Source: Streptomycetaceae bacterium (GTDB taxonomy: Bacteria > Actinomycetota > Actinomycetes > Nanopelagicales > Nanopelagicaceae). From it: a DNA stretch of 56,087 nucleotides. A model generated the notes under the pieces. It ran no database searches, had not been told where the DNA came from, and was given only the letters and a program-made list of their open reading frames with translations. Shown piece after piece: positions 33,662-43,073 of this stretch (the stretch's first letter is position 1; each line of letters starts with the position of its first letter). Position numbers and translations under genes: made by a program. Location: positions 1 to 56,087 of the forward strand of contig QYPG01000041.1 in NCBI GenBank assembly GCA_007279945.1. The letters run 5' to 3'.

Positions 33662-34564
33662 ATGAAGAGCGCAATTAAATATTCAGCTGAAGTTTCAGCT
33701 GCAATAGCCGCTAACTCGCCAATTGTCGCCCTTGAATCAACGATTATCAGTCATGGATTACCACGGCCCTCTAACTTAGCCGTTGCTATCGAGTGCGAAC
33801 GTATTATTCGAGATCGAGGGGCCGTGCCTGCAACAATTGCGTTGCTAGATGGCATCATCCACGTAGGCCTAGAGGCTAATGAACTTAACATAGTTGCTAA
33901 TCGCGATGATATTTCTAAGGCCTCAATCCGGGATTTAGCGATAATCGTTGCTCAAGGGAAAAACGCTGCAACCACTGTTGCTGCAACCGCTCACATTGCT
34001 GCAATGGCTGGCATCAAGATTTTTGCAACTGGCGGATTAGGTGGCGTCCATCGCGGTGCCAATGAGTCATTTGACGAATCAGCTGATCTCACTGCACTTT
34101 CACAGTTGGATATGACGGTTGTTTGCGCCGGAGTTAAATCAATTTTAGATGTTCATGCAACGCTGGAGCGCCTAGAAACCTTGGCAATCGGCTTAGTGGG
34201 ATATAAAACCAATCGCTTTCCCGGTTTTTACTTGACTGACTCAGGCTTTGCCCTAGAGCATCGAGTAGATAGTCCTGCAGAGATTGCCGCCATTATTAAG
34301 GCGCGCACTGCGATTGGCACACAGTTCAAAGCGTTAATTGTTGCAAACCCAGTTGCAAAAGAGATGGAAAAGCACCGTCACGATCAAATTCTTGCGACTG
34401 GTTTAGCTAAAGCTGCCCACGATGGAATTGACGGTAAAGCTGTTACCCCATACTTGCTAGAGCATTTTCATATCGCTTCAAAGGGTGAGTCACTCGACAT
34501 CAACACTGAAATTATTAAATCAAACTGCGCATTAGCTGCAGATATTGCGGTGGCACTTCAATGA
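33662..34564 (+). CDS. psuG: Pseudouridine-5'-phosphate glycosidase
   Basis: The 300-residue protein splits pseudouridine 5'-phosphate into uracil and ribose 5-phosphate, a rare C-C glycosidic cleavage. Typical segments are VALESTIISHGLPRP, LDGIIHVGL, ATGGLGGVHRGANESFDESADL and ANPVAKEME. ATG 33662 gives normal length; the frame extends upstream to 33542 but there it overlaps the divergent gene. It overlaps the kinase gene by ATGA, giving a complete pathway for pseudouridine from RNA turnover. Confidence 0.94.
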   Translation: MKSAIKYSAEVSAAIAANSPIVALESTIISHGLPRPSNLAVAIECERIIRDRGAVPATIALLDGIIHVGLEANELNIVANRDDISKASIRDLAIIVAQGKNAATTVAATAHIAAMAGIKIFATGGLGGVHRGANESFDESADLTALSQLDMTVVCAGVKSILDVHATLERLETLAIGLVGYKTNRFPGFYLTDSGFALEHRVDSPAEIAAIIKARTAIGTQFKALIVANPVAKEMEKHRHDQILATGLAKAAHDGIDGKAVTPYLLEHFHIASKGESLDINTEIIKSNCALAADIAVALQ

Positions 34565-35442
34565 AAAAGATTCTATGCATCGGCGACTTAGCTCTAGACG
34601 TTATTGCTCAGCTCAAAGAGAGCATTAACTACGGAAATGACACCGCCAGTCGAATCTCTACTCACCCAGGTGGACAGGCGGCAAATGTGTCTACCTGGAT
34701 TACACGCACAAACACCAGAGCTCAATTAGTTGCTCGTGTGGGTAATGATCCAGTTGGTTTTGCGCTTATCTCAGATCTGGATAAATACGGCGTCGATCAC
34801 TTAAATTTAATGCGCTCTGGTCGCCCAACAGGCGTAGTAGTTATCTTGGTTGATGCAAATGGAGAGCGGACGATGTTTCCAGATAATGGAGCTAATGCCG
34901 ATTTAGAGGTCAGCGATCTACCACCACTAAATGATTTCGATGGTGCATATCTGAGCGGATATGCACTTCTGGATTTTCGCAGTCGTGATGCAGTTTTAGC
35001 CATGGTGAAAAAAATTAAAGCCGCTGGGGTTCCTATTTTCTTTGACCCAACGACTACTGGCGCCATGAAGATTGTGCCGCTAGAAGAAGTTCTCTCATGG
35101 GTCTCTTTGATGGATGGAATCCTTTTAAACGCTGAAGAGGCGTTGTATCTGGGCAACTCAACAGATCTAGAAGAGGCTGAAGAGAATTTGAAGAAGTACA
35201 CACCGCTTGTAGTAATCAAACTGGGCTCTCGAGGTGCAATGGCGATGCACAACGATCAATCAGTCCGAGTCGCAGCGGTGACCACCAATGTTGTCGATAC
35301 GACCGGTGCAGGTGATTCATTTGCCGCTGGATTTATTCCGAAGTGGCTAGAAACACGTGACCTGGAAGCTGCTCTCACCGCGGGAACAACATTGGCAGCA
35401 AAGTGTGTTGCAACAGTTGGGGCGCGTCCTCCCTTAAATTAA
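34561..35442 (+). CDS. psuK: PfkB-family kinase, probable pseudouridine kinase
   Basis: The 293-residue ribokinase-fold protein has the first PfkB signature in STHPGGQAANVSTWITR and the second, with the catalytic aspartate, in DTTGAGDSFAAGF. It phosphorylates a sugar or nucleoside; four-base overlap with psuG makes pseudouridine the best guess. The alternative is a ribose or other sugar kinase. It ends 26 bp before the topoisomerase gene. Confidence 0.87.
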   Translation: MKKILCIGDLALDVIAQLKESINYGNDTASRISTHPGGQAANVSTWITRTNTRAQLVARVGNDPVGFALISDLDKYGVDHLNLMRSGRPTGVVVILVDANGERTMFPDNGANADLEVSDLPPLNDFDGAYLSGYALLDFRSRDAVLAMVKKIKAAGVPIFFDPTTTGAMKIVPLEEVLSWVSLMDGILLNAEEALYLGNSTDLEEAEENLKKYTPLVVIKLGSRGAMAMHNDQSVRVAAVTTNVVDTTGAGDSFAAGFIPKWLETRDLEAALTAGTTLAAKCVATVGARPPLN

Positions 35443-35468
35443 CCCTTGTAGTTGGCACAATCTCCCCC

Positions 35469-36989
35469 ATGGCAAAGACAACGAGTACAAGTAAGACGAA
35501 GAAACCCGTCGGCCCTAAACCTGGAGAGTTTCCAGGCAAGATAGTTGATATCGATGTTTCTAAAGAAGTATCCGAATCCTTTCTTGAGTATGCATACTCG
35601 GTAATTTATTCACGCGCACTGCCCGATGCGCGCGATGGTTTAAAACCTGTTCACCGTCGCATCTTGCATCAGATGGCAGATATGGGTCTGCGTCCAGAGC
35701 GCGGACATGTAAAGAGTGCACGCGTAGTTGGTGAAGTTATGGGTAAGTTGCACCCGCACGGTGATGGCGCAATCTATGACGCACTTGTACGTATGGCACA
35801 GTCATTTTCTATGCGCTTACCTTTAATTGATGGGCACGGAAACTTTGGTTCACTCGATGCAGGTCCTGCAGCGATGCGTTATACCGAAGCTCGCCTTGCA
35901 AATGCTGCGATGGCGATGGTTGCCGAGGCCGATGAAGACACCGTTGATTATGGCCCTAACTATGATGGTCAACTCTCAGAGCCGTTAGTTCTACCTGCGG
36001 CATACCCCAACTTATTAGTTAACGGTGGTTCAGGTATTGCCGTGGGTATGGCCACAAATATGGCGCCCCATAACTTAGGAGAAGTAATTGCTGCCACTAA
36101 GTTTTTAATTGAAAATCCAACGGCAACTGTCAAGCAGTTAATGAAACATATTCCTGGTCCAGATTTTCCAACTGGTGGTGAACTCGTTGGCCTTGATGGC
36201 GTGCGCGAGGCATATGCAACGGGTAAGGGATCATTTAAAGTCCGCGCAACGGTTGAGATTGAAAAAGTATCCTCCCGTAAAATGGGTCTTGTCATAAAGG
36301 AACTGCCATTTACTATCGGACCAGAAAAAGTTGTAGAACGTATCGCTGCCCTGGTTAAATCTAAGAAGATCCAAGGCATCAGCGACATCATCGACTTAAC
36401 CGATGGACAGACTGGAACTAACGTTGTTATTGAACTGAAAAATGGCTTTGAACCAGAGGCAGTTCTTGAACAACTCTTTGCGCTCACGCCAATGGAAGAT
36501 GCTTTCTCTATTAACGCAGTAGCACTTGTAAAGGGTCGTCCGCAGACTTTGGGATTAAAAGAGCTACTGAAAGTCTTCATCGAACACCGTATTGAAGTTG
36601 TGCGCAGGCGCAGTGAGTTCAGAAAAGCTAAGGCCGAAGGGCGTTTGACCTTGGTAGATGGCTTGCTGAAGGCGATTATCGATATAGATAAGGTCATTAA
36701 AGTCATTCGTGCAAGTGATGATGCATCAACTGCCAAAGATAAGTTAATGAAGGATTTTAAGTTAAACGATGAGCAAGCCACTTATATCTTGGATATGCCA
36801 CTTCGTCGTTTAACAAAAATGAGCAAATTAGAACTTGAAACCGAACAAAAGCAACTCAAAGCGACAATCGCTGAGTTAACTAAGCTGCTTAAAAGTGAGG
36901 AAGCTATCAAGACGCAGGTTTCTGATGAGTTAACCGCTGTTGCTAAGTCCTTTGCTACCCCTCGAAAGACCAGAATTGGCGCGGCATAA
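35469..36989 (+). CDS. parC: Type IIA topoisomerase A subunit (ParC/GyrA-like) lacking the C-terminal domain
   Basis: The 506-residue protein covers the DNA breakage-reunion core of GyrA/ParC: YSVIYSRALPDARDGLKPVHRRIL, GEVMGKLHPHGDGAIYDAL, the catalytic tyrosine in AMRYTEARL, the tower, and a C-terminal coiled coil (LTKMSKLELETEQKQLKATIAEL). It ends there, where the GyrA core ends near residue 520, while usual ParC/GyrA proteins add a beta-pinwheel domain of about 300 residues. The next gene begins 18 bp after, so no remnant is left. ATG 35469 gives MAKTTSTSKTKKP. It presumably pairs with the B subunit encoded at 38603. Confidence 0.92.
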   Translation: MAKTTSTSKTKKPVGPKPGEFPGKIVDIDVSKEVSESFLEYAYSVIYSRALPDARDGLKPVHRRILHQMADMGLRPERGHVKSARVVGEVMGKLHPHGDGAIYDALVRMAQSFSMRLPLIDGHGNFGSLDAGPAAMRYTEARLANAAMAMVAEADEDTVDYGPNYDGQLSEPLVLPAAYPNLLVNGGSGIAVGMATNMAPHNLGEVIAATKFLIENPTATVKQLMKHIPGPDFPTGGELVGLDGVREAYATGKGSFKVRATVEIEKVSSRKMGLVIKELPFTIGPEKVVERIAALVKSKKIQGISDIIDLTDGQTGTNVVIELKNGFEPEAVLEQLFALTPMEDAFSINAVALVKGRPQTLGLKELLKVFIEHRIEVVRRRSEFRKAKAEGRLTLVDGLLKAIIDIDKVIKVIRASDDASTAKDKLMKDFKLNDEQATYILDMPLRRLTKMSKLELETEQKQLKATIAELTKLLKSEEAIKTQVSDELTAVAKSFATPRKTRIGAA

Positions 36990-36996
36990 ACTCGGC

Positions 36997-37002
36997 TAGA
37001 AT
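36997..37002 (+). promoter_or_regulatory. -10 box of a probable leaderless promoter for the ABC-F gene
   Basis: TAGAAT ends five bases before the GTG start at 37008 in the 18-bp gap after parC; no ribosome binding site is present. Confidence 0.4.
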
Positions 37003-37007
37003 ACGGT

Positions 37008-38606
37008 GTGATTTCAACCCAAGCCCTTGAACTTCGTGCAGGTGCTCGCCTATTAGTTAAAGGCGTGACAGTGCGCATTAATAGCGGCGATCGTATTGGT
37101 TTTGTGGGTCGCAATGGTGCTGGTAAATCAACACTTGCAAAGGTTCTAGCTGGCGAAACATTGCCAGCAGGTGGCGCGGTAAACCGGACAGGCAAAATCG
37201 GTTATCTGCCGCAGGATCCTCGTACAGGAGATGAACCTGGCTCTGTTATCGAGCGCATCTTGTCGGCACGCAACTTAGATCAAATTGCACACCGCATGCG
37301 CCAAGTAGAAGAAGAGATGGCAACAGCGCAGGATGAGGCGCTAGAAAAAGCGATGGATAGATACACCCGCGTTGAGCACGAGTTCAGTGCTGCAGGCGGC
37401 TACGCCGCAACGGCTGAGGCCGAAGCTATTGCAACCTCATTAGGTGTCACCGAGGCTGTCTTTGGCCACGAACTTTCTACACTCTCTGGTGGTCAGCGCC
37501 GACGCATTGAACTTGCACGTATCTTATTTAGTGGCGCCGAGACTTTGTTGCTCGATGAGCCAACTAACCACTTAGATGCTGATTCAATCATATGGTTGCG
37601 CGAATTCTTATCTAAGTACTCTGGCGGCTTAGTAATTATTTCTCACGACGTTAACTTGATCGAGACCGTCGTGAATAAAGTCTTTTATTTAGATGCCAAC
37701 CGCAACGTGATCGATGTATACAACTTAGGTTGGAAAGCTTATTTATTACAGCGCGAACAAGATGAGCATCGCCGCAAGAAAGAGCGCGCTAACGCTGAAA
37801 AGCGTGCCGAAATTTTGCAGAAGCAGGGCGAGAAGATGCGCGCCAAAGCTAGTAAGGCAACGGCGGCTCAAGGAATGTTACGTCGTGCTGAAAAGCTTCG
37901 CAGCGGCCTTGAAGACGTACGCGTCAGTGACAAAGTTGCTCGTCTTCGCTTTCCTACCCCTGCCCCATGTGGCAAAACTCCGTTATCGGGTGAAGAGTTA
38001 TCGAAGTCATATGGTTCGTTAGAAATCTTTACCGATGTTTCATGCGTGATCGATAAGGGATCGCGCGTTGTAATTCTTGGCCTTAACGGTGCAGGTAAGA
38101 CAACGCTTCTTAGAATTCTAGCCGGAGAGTTAGAGTCTGATACCGGAACCGTTGAACATGGCCATGGCTTAAAGATTGGTTACTACGCCCAGGAGCATGA
38201 ATCACTTGATTTCGAGCGCACAGTATTAGAGAACATGATGTCGGCTACCCCTGACCTGCGTGAGCCAGAAGCGCGCAACACTCTTGGTTCATTCCTCTTT
38301 ATCGGTGATGATGTTCATAAGCCAGTAAAGGTTTTATCAGGTGGTGAGCGTACGCGCTTAGCGTTGGCAGTACTTGTTGTATCGGCCGCAAATGTGTTGC
38401 TGCTTGATGAGCCAACAAATAACTTAGATCCAGCATCACGTGCTGAAATCCTTGGCGCCCTCAGTGAGTACCAAGGCGCAGTAATCCTGGTTAGCCACGA
38501 TGAAGGCGCAGTGCAATCTCTCAAGCCTGAGCGCGTTATCTTGTTGCCAGATGGCGATGAAGATCTATGGAAAGAAGATTACTTCGACTTAGTGAGTATC
38601 GACTAA
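37008..38606 (+). CDS. ABC-F family ATPase (translation factor type)
   Basis: The 532-residue protein has two ATP-binding cassettes without membrane helices. Cassette 1 has GRNGAGKST and LSGGQRRRIELARIL; cassette 2 has GLNGAGKTT and LSGGERTRLALAVL. They are joined by a Lys/Arg/Glu-rich linker (about residues 245-305), the part that reaches into the ribosome in ABC-F proteins. Walker B segments are LLLDEPTNHLD and LLLDEPTNNLD. It likely acts on stalled ribosomes; antibiotic resistance cannot be assumed. The start is GTG. It overlaps the convergent B-subunit gene by four bases. Confidence 0.92.
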   Translation: MISTQALELRAGARLLVKGVTVRINSGDRIGFVGRNGAGKSTLAKVLAGETLPAGGAVNRTGKIGYLPQDPRTGDEPGSVIERILSARNLDQIAHRMRQVEEEMATAQDEALEKAMDRYTRVEHEFSAAGGYAATAEAEAIATSLGVTEAVFGHELSTLSGGQRRRIELARILFSGAETLLLDEPTNHLDADSIIWLREFLSKYSGGLVIISHDVNLIETVVNKVFYLDANRNVIDVYNLGWKAYLLQREQDEHRRKKERANAEKRAEILQKQGEKMRAKASKATAAQGMLRRAEKLRSGLEDVRVSDKVARLRFPTPAPCGKTPLSGEELSKSYGSLEIFTDVSCVIDKGSRVVILGLNGAGKTTLLRILAGELESDTGTVEHGHGLKIGYYAQEHESLDFERTVLENMMSATPDLREPEARNTLGSFLFIGDDVHKPVKVLSGGERTRLALAVLVVSAANVLLLDEPTNNLDPASRAEILGALSEYQGAVILVSHDEGAVQSLKPERVILLPDGDEDLWKEDYFDLVSID

Positions 38607-40681
38607 GCGTCGATGTGGTCGCGATCGATCTCGGCATTAGCGATGAACTCTTTACGTGGGGCGACATCGCTGCCCATCAATAGCTCAAACATCGCCTCGG
38701 CGGCGCTGGCATCAGAGACTGTAATACGGCGCAATGTACGTGCATTTGGATCCATGGTCGTCTCGCGCAGCTGATCGGCATCCATTTCGCCAAGACCTTT
38801 ATAGCGCTGAATCGGCTCTTTCCACTTCTTACCGTTCTTTTTTAATTCTGCGGTAATTTTCTTCATCTCATCATCGCTGTAGGTATAGATGTAGTCGCCC
38901 TTCTTGCCTCCCCCGCCCATCACTTCAATACGGTGCAGAGGAGGTATTGCAGCAAATACGCGGCCTGAATCAATCAGAGGGCGCATATAGCGATACATCA
39001 ACGTAAGAAGCAAGCAGCGAATATGCGCGCCATCGACATCAGCATCTGACATCAAAATAATTCGGCCATAACGGGCTTCATCGAGTTCAAATGATTTACC
39101 AGAGCCCGCGCCGATTACTTGAATAATCGAACCGCACTCTTTATCTTCGAGCATCTGCGACAGCGATGCCTTTTGCACATTAAGGATCTTTCCTCGAATC
39201 GGCAGAATCGCTTGGAACTCACTGTTGCGAGCAGCCTTGGTTGTTCCGAGGGCAGAATCACCTTCAACGATAAACAACTCGGTACGTGTTACATCCTCTG
39301 AGCGGCAATCTGAGAGCTTTGTAGGTAGTGATGAAGATTCAAGGGCGTTCTTGCGGCGCTGTAAGTCTTTGTGCGCACGTGCGCTGATTCGTGTGCGCGA
39401 TGCTGCAGCAATCTTTTCAAGGACGAGGCGACCATTAGCTTTATCAATTCGCTTAGTTGTATTGAAATACTCTTTCAACTTCTCAGCAACTACCGCAGTC
39501 ACAATACGTGTTGCTGCCGCAGTTCCTAAAACTTCTTTCGTCTGACCTTCAAACTGTGGCTCTGACATTCGGACAGTCACAACTGCAGTTAAGCCTTCGA
39601 GGATGTCATCTTTAATGACATCGGCCTCTTTGTTGGCCAGAGTCTTAGTAGATCGCAGCGCTTCGTTAATGACCTTGACCAGGGAGCGTTCAAAGCCTAG
39701 AACGTGCGTGCCGCCTTTTGGCGTAGCAATAATGTTTACAAATGAGCGCTGAGTAGTCTCAAAGCCATTGCCCCACTTCATCGCAATATCTACTTCCATA
39801 TCGCGCTCAACCTCAGTTGAAACCATATGGCCTTTATCATCTAATACCGGCACGGTCTCTTGATAATGGCCAGTACCGTAGATGCGAATTACATCGCCAA
39901 CAGGTTCATCGGGTTGTAAAAAGTTACAGTACTCAGTGATTCCGCTCTTATGAAAAAACGTTTCGCTGGTCTTTGTCTTAGTTCGATTATCGTTAACGAT
40001 CAACGTTAAACCAGGTACCAAATAAGAAGTCTGTCGCGCTCGATCATAGATCTCAGAGAGTTCTAGCTCGGCCTCTTTTAAGAAGATCTGCTTATCTGAC
40101 CACCATTTAATACGCGTTCCAGTTACTTTGCTAGAAATCTTTCCAATTACACGTAGGCCAGATTTAGGTTCAAAAAGTGCTTTAGGTCCATCACCATCAA
40201 AGATTCCTGCAGTTCCACGTTGAAATGACATCCAATAAATCTTTCCGTCGCGATCAACTTCTGCATCTAAACGTGATGCAAGTGCGTTAACAACTGATGC
40301 ACCAACACCGTGCAGACCACCCGATGCAGCATAAGAACCGCCACCAAATTTTCCACCAGCATGTAGTTTTGTTAAAACAACTTCAACACCTGTTAAGCCG
40401 GTCTTTGGCTCTTTATCAACTGGGATTCCACGGCCATCATCATGGACTTCAACCGAGCCATCGGATTCAAGATTAATTTCAATTTTCTTACAGTGTCCAG
40501 CCAAAGATTCATCTACGGAGTTATCGATGATCTCCCATAGGCAGTGCATGAGGCCACGTGAATCTGTGGAGCCGATATACATACCTGGGCGTTTACGAAC
40601 AGCATCGAGGCCCTCTAAAACCGCTAAATCTTTTGCGGTATAGCTATCTTGCACATTTGTCGCAATATCTTTTTCAGCCAC
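38603..40681 (-). CDS. parE: Type IIA topoisomerase B subunit (ParE/GyrB-like)
   Basis: The 692-residue protein has the GHKL ATPase domain (EIIDNSVDESLAG, DDGRGIPVD, GGLHGVGASVVNAL), the transducer domain, and the TOPRIM part with EGDSALG and MSDADVDGAHIRCLLLTL, ending with the conserved YKGLGEMDADQL segment. With the A subunit at 35469 it should form a second topoisomerase, most likely topoisomerase IV-like decatenase, since actinobacterial gyrA and gyrB usually lie near the origin. The GTG at 40681 is the best start, giving MAEKDIATNVQDSYTAKDL. Confidence 0.94.
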   Translation of the reverse strand: MAEKDIATNVQDSYTAKDLAVLEGLDAVRKRPGMYIGSTDSRGLMHCLWEIIDNSVDESLAGHCKKIEINLESDGSVEVHDDGRGIPVDKEPKTGLTGVEVVLTKLHAGGKFGGGSYAASGGLHGVGASVVNALASRLDAEVDRDGKIYWMSFQRGTAGIFDGDGPKALFEPKSGLRVIGKISSKVTGTRIKWWSDKQIFLKEAELELSEIYDRARQTSYLVPGLTLIVNDNRTKTKTSETFFHKSGITEYCNFLQPDEPVGDVIRIYGTGHYQETVPVLDDKGHMVSTEVERDMEVDIAMKWGNGFETTQRSFVNIIATPKGGTHVLGFERSLVKVINEALRSTKTLANKEADVIKDDILEGLTAVVTVRMSEPQFEGQTKEVLGTAAATRIVTAVVAEKLKEYFNTTKRIDKANGRLVLEKIAAASRTRISARAHKDLQRRKNALESSSLPTKLSDCRSEDVTRTELFIVEGDSALGTTKAARNSEFQAILPIRGKILNVQKASLSQMLEDKECGSIIQVIGAGSGKSFELDEARYGRIILMSDADVDGAHIRCLLLTLMYRYMRPLIDSGRVFAAIPPLHRIEVMGGGGKKGDYIYTYSDDEMKKITAELKKNGKKWKEPIQRYKGLGEMDADQLRETTMDPNARTLRRITVSDASAAEAMFELLMGSDVAPRKEFIANAEIDRDHIDA

Positions 40682-40753
40682 GGGCCCAAAGGTTATCTGC
40701 CGAAGCGCAATATCACCGGCAAGCGCGCCGATTGCGTCTCAAATATTGATAAT

Positions 40754-40806
40754 CCCCGCCTAATCTGCAGATTTTCAGCAAAATATTTCACTATTAACGA
40801 GCGGGG
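40754..40806. repeat. Inverted repeat in the parE-DUF7455 divergent region
   Basis: CCCCGC (40754-40759) and GCGGGG (40801-40806) flank an AT-rich 41-bp loop and extend outward as ATATT/AATAT with a bulge of five bases. It lies between the divergent parE gene and the small gene at 40867, 61 bp before the latter start. It could be a regulator site or a leader stem; no known motif matches. Confidence 0.3.
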
Positions 40807-40866
40807 AATATCTAGACATGGTTTGATGTTCCATAGGAAGAAGTAATACCGAGAACGGAGAGAGAT

Positions 40867-41082
40867 ATGTCAGAACAGTTGTTGCTCGAATCAGTACCTC
40901 TTAACGCCCTTGACCGCTGTGATCGATGCGGAGCCCAGGCATATGTGCGGGCAGTACTTCTCAATGGCGGAGAGCTTATGTTCTGTGCCCACCATGGCAA
41001 GGAATACACTGAAAAGCTAAAGACTGTAGCCGCAAAGATTCAGGACGAGAGCGAAAAGCTAGTAGAAACTCCTGCTATCTAA
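40867..41082 (+). CDS. DUF7455 family small zinc-binding-like protein
   Basis: The 71-residue protein has CDRCGAQAYVRA and FCAHHGKEY, so two Cys pairs/His can bind zinc. The family is restricted to actinobacteria and is regularly found between the sigma factor gene and the parE/gyrB-like gene, as here. A good GGAG ribosome binding site precedes ATG 40867. Its function is unknown. It overlaps the convergent CDGSH gene by four bases. Confidence 0.88.
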   Translation: MSEQLLLESVPLNALDRCDRCGAQAYVRAVLLNGGELMFCAHHGKEYTEKLKTVAAKIQDESEKLVETPAI

Positions 41083-41270
41083 TTAGTTGGTTGCGTAATC
41101 ACTTTATGGCTGCCATCACAAAAGGGCTTGTCTTTACTCAGTGAACATCCGCAAAACTTCACGTTTTCACGCGTCTCAAGTACGTTTCCTTGGGCATCAA
41201 CGAAATCAACTGCGCCAAGAATCTTAATCGATCCACTGACGGGATTAATGTAAATAGTTGGATTAGCCAT
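41079..41270 (-). CDS. CDGSH-type iron-sulfur protein
   Basis: The 63-residue protein has the CDGSH signature C-x-C-x2-S-x3-P-x-C-D-G-S-H in CGCSLSKDKPFCDGSH, which binds a 2Fe-2S cluster through three Cys and one His. Small proteins of this kind act in electron transfer or redox sensing. It begins two bases after the sigma factor stop, so it is cotranscribed with sigA. It has a single CDGSH motif. Confidence 0.9.
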   Translation of the reverse strand: MANPTIYINPVSGSIKILGAVDFVDAQGNVLETRENVKFCGCSLSKDKPFCDGSHKVITQPTN

Positions 41271-41272
41271 TG

Positions 41273-42973
41273 TTAATCCAAGTAGTCACGAAGAACTTGG
41301 CTACGTGAAGGGTGACGAAGTTTAGACATTGTCTTTGATTCGATCTGGCGGATACGCTCGCGTGTAACGCCGTATACCTTTCCAATTTCATCAAGTGTCT
41401 TTGGCTGTCCATCAGTTAAACCAAATCGCATTGCAACTACACCAGCTTCGCGCTCTGACAAAGTATCAAGAACTGAGTGCAACTGTTCTTGCAACAATGT
41501 AAATGAAACTGCATCGGCGGGAACAACGGCCTCAGAGTCTTCAATGAGATCACCGAACTCGCTATCACCTTCTTCGCCCAAAGGTGTGTGAAGTGAAATC
41601 GGTTCACGGCCATATTTTTGAACTTCGACAACTTTTTCAGGAGTCATATCGAGCTCTTTAGCTAACTCTTCTGGGGTTGGTTCGCGGCCGAGATCTTGAA
41701 GCATCTGGCGCTGCACGCGAGCTAACTTATTAATAACTTCAACCATGTGCACAGGAATACGGATTGTGCGGGCCTGGTCGGCCATCGCACGGGTAATAGC
41801 TTGGCGGATCCACCAGGTGGCATACGTTGAGAACTTATAGCCCTTTGTATAGTCGAACTTTTCAACTGCACGGATCAAGCCGAGGTTTCCTTCTTGAATC
41901 AAATCTAGGAACAACATTCCACGACCTGTGTAGCGCTTAGCAAGGGAAACTACAAGACGAAGGTTTGCCTCAAGCAAGTGATTCTTTGCGCGCTTACCGT
42001 CTTCAACTAACCACTCAAGTTCGCGCTTTAACTTCTTCTCAATCTTCTTATCATTTTTTAACTTCGCACCGGCAAAAAGGCCAACTTCTACGCGTGTAGC
42101 AAGCTCAACTTCAAGTTCGGCATTAAGGAGGGCTACGCGACCGATCTGCTTTAAATAATCCTTGACCGGATCAGCCGTTGCACCAGCGGTCATAACAGTT
42201 TGTGCCGGGGCGTCATCTTCTTCAGATGCCTTCAATGTAAATGCATCGGCCTCATTACCCGAGGCTTCTTCAGCTAAGTTAACAACGCGAGGTTGGTTTG
42301 ATTTATCACCAGACTCTGAATCAACTAACTCAACAGCTTCTGTAATAAGCGTTTCAACATCTTCGAGATCAACTTCTTCAAGCTCAACTTCTTCACCATC
42401 GATTTTTACAACTGCAACTTTGCCAGCTTTTACTTCGGTCTTTGAAACCGCAACTGGCTTGGGCGAAATTAGTTCCAGCTCAGACTTCTTCAAGATTCGT
42501 GAAGACGTACCAAGTCCGCTCTTGCGTAGTTTTTCAGTGGTATTTGGAATCTCAAGTGCAAGTGCACGTGCTTCATCAACTAAATCCATATCAGCTTTTT
42601 TAGGAATCCGATTAATCGATGTAACTCCACGAGCTTCAAGTTGAGCTAAGACTTCATGGTTTCGAATAATTGCGTTCTTAGCGTCAACAATTAACTGCAC
42701 ATCTTTAGCAGTGAGCTCTTTTTTAACCTGAATCTTGGCTGGTGCAGCTTTCTTGGCTGGTGCAGTTTTTTTAGCTACAGCTTTCTTTACAGGTGTGGCA
42801 TTTTTAGCGGCAGCTTTCTTGGCTGGTGCAGCTTTTTTAGCTACAGTTTTCTTTACAGGTGCCGCTTTTTTAGCTGGTGCAGCTTTTTTAGCTACAGCTT
42901 TCTTTACAGGTGCCGCTTTTTTCCCAGCGGTAACTTTCTTCACCTTGTTTTTGAGCGCACTAAATACAGCCAC
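41273..42973 (-). CDS. sigA: Primary RNA polymerase sigma factor (SigA/HrdB) with Lys/Ala-rich N-terminal repeats
   Basis: The 566-residue protein ends with typical primary sigma regions: 1.2 ([24 protein letters not shown]), 2 ([43 protein letters not shown]...), 3 and the 4.2 helix-turn-helix [21 protein letters not shown]. It directs most transcription. Residues 10-80 are repeats of [17 protein letters not shown] type, resembling histone H1 tails, followed by an acidic stretch near 190-215. HrdB and mycobacterial SigA have comparable tails. GTG start with AAAGGA upstream. Downstream it is read into the CDGSH gene. Confidence 0.95.
   Translation of the reverse strand: MAVFSALKNKVKKVTAGKKAAPVKKAVAKKAAPAKKAAPVKKTVAKKAAPAKKAAAKNATPVKKAVAKKTAPAKKAAPAKIQVKKELTAKDVQLIVDAKNAIIRNHEVLAQLEARGVTSINRIPKKADMDLVDEARALALEIPNTTEKLRKSGLGTSSRILKKSELELISPKPVAVSKTEVKAGKVAVVKIDGEEVELEEVDLEDVETLITEAVELVDSESGDKSNQPRVVNLAEEASGNEADAFTLKASEEDDAPAQTVMTAGATADPVKDYLKQIGRVALLNAELEVELATRVEVGLFAGAKLKNDKKIEKKLKRELEWLVEDGKRAKNHLLEANLRLVVSLAKRYTGRGMLFLDLIQEGNLGLIRAVEKFDYTKGYKFSTYATWWIRQAITRAMADQARTIRIPVHMVEVINKLARVQRQMLQDLGREPTPEELAKELDMTPEKVVEVQKYGREPISLHTPLGEEGDSEFGDLIEDSEAVVPADAVSFTLLQEQLHSVLDTLSEREAGVVAMRFGLTDGQPKTLDEIGKVYGVTRERIRQIESKTMSKLRHPSRSQVLRDYLD
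42735..42940 (-). repeat. Imperfect tandem repeats in the sigA N-terminal coding region
   Basis: Repeats with Lys-Lys-Ala-Ala-Pro-(Ala/Val) units occur over about 200 bp. They are imperfect at DNA level (GCTTTCTT / GCTTTTTT variants), so they are older than the perfect rplS repeats. Confidence 0.75.
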
Positions 42974-42990
42974 AGGTATCCTTTGGTTTT

Positions 42991-43009
42991 ATCAGCGATG
43001 CGCGCTGAT
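42991..43009 (-). promoter_or_regulatory. Stem-loop in the sigA 5' leader
   Basis: ATCAGCG-ATGCG-CGCTGAT forms a 7-bp stem with a 5-nt loop between the -10 box and the ribosome binding site of sigA. With a start site near 43014 it would be at the very 5' end of the mRNA and could protect it. Confidence 0.45.
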
Positions 43010-43020
43010 GCGATGTCTAT

Positions 43021-43026
43021 ATTATA
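43021..43026 (-). promoter_or_regulatory. Consensus -10 box upstream of sigA
   Basis: TATAAT on the minus strand is a perfect consensus, about 48 bp before the sigA start. Transcription would begin near 43014, giving a leader of about 40 nt. No clear -35 is seen. Confidence 0.55.
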
Positions 43027-43073
43027 ATTTATTTACAGGCTAAAATGCACATCGAAAACAGCTTTTCTGACCC

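Noticed and set aside
35969-36781. 270-residue minus-strand frame inside parC
   Set aside because: Entirely antisense to a conserved catalytic domain and without family similarity.
42735-42940. sigA repeats considered as a mobile or CRISPR-like repeat
   Set aside because: They are imperfect, in frame and coding for a Lys/Ala tail typical of actinobacterial sigma factors.
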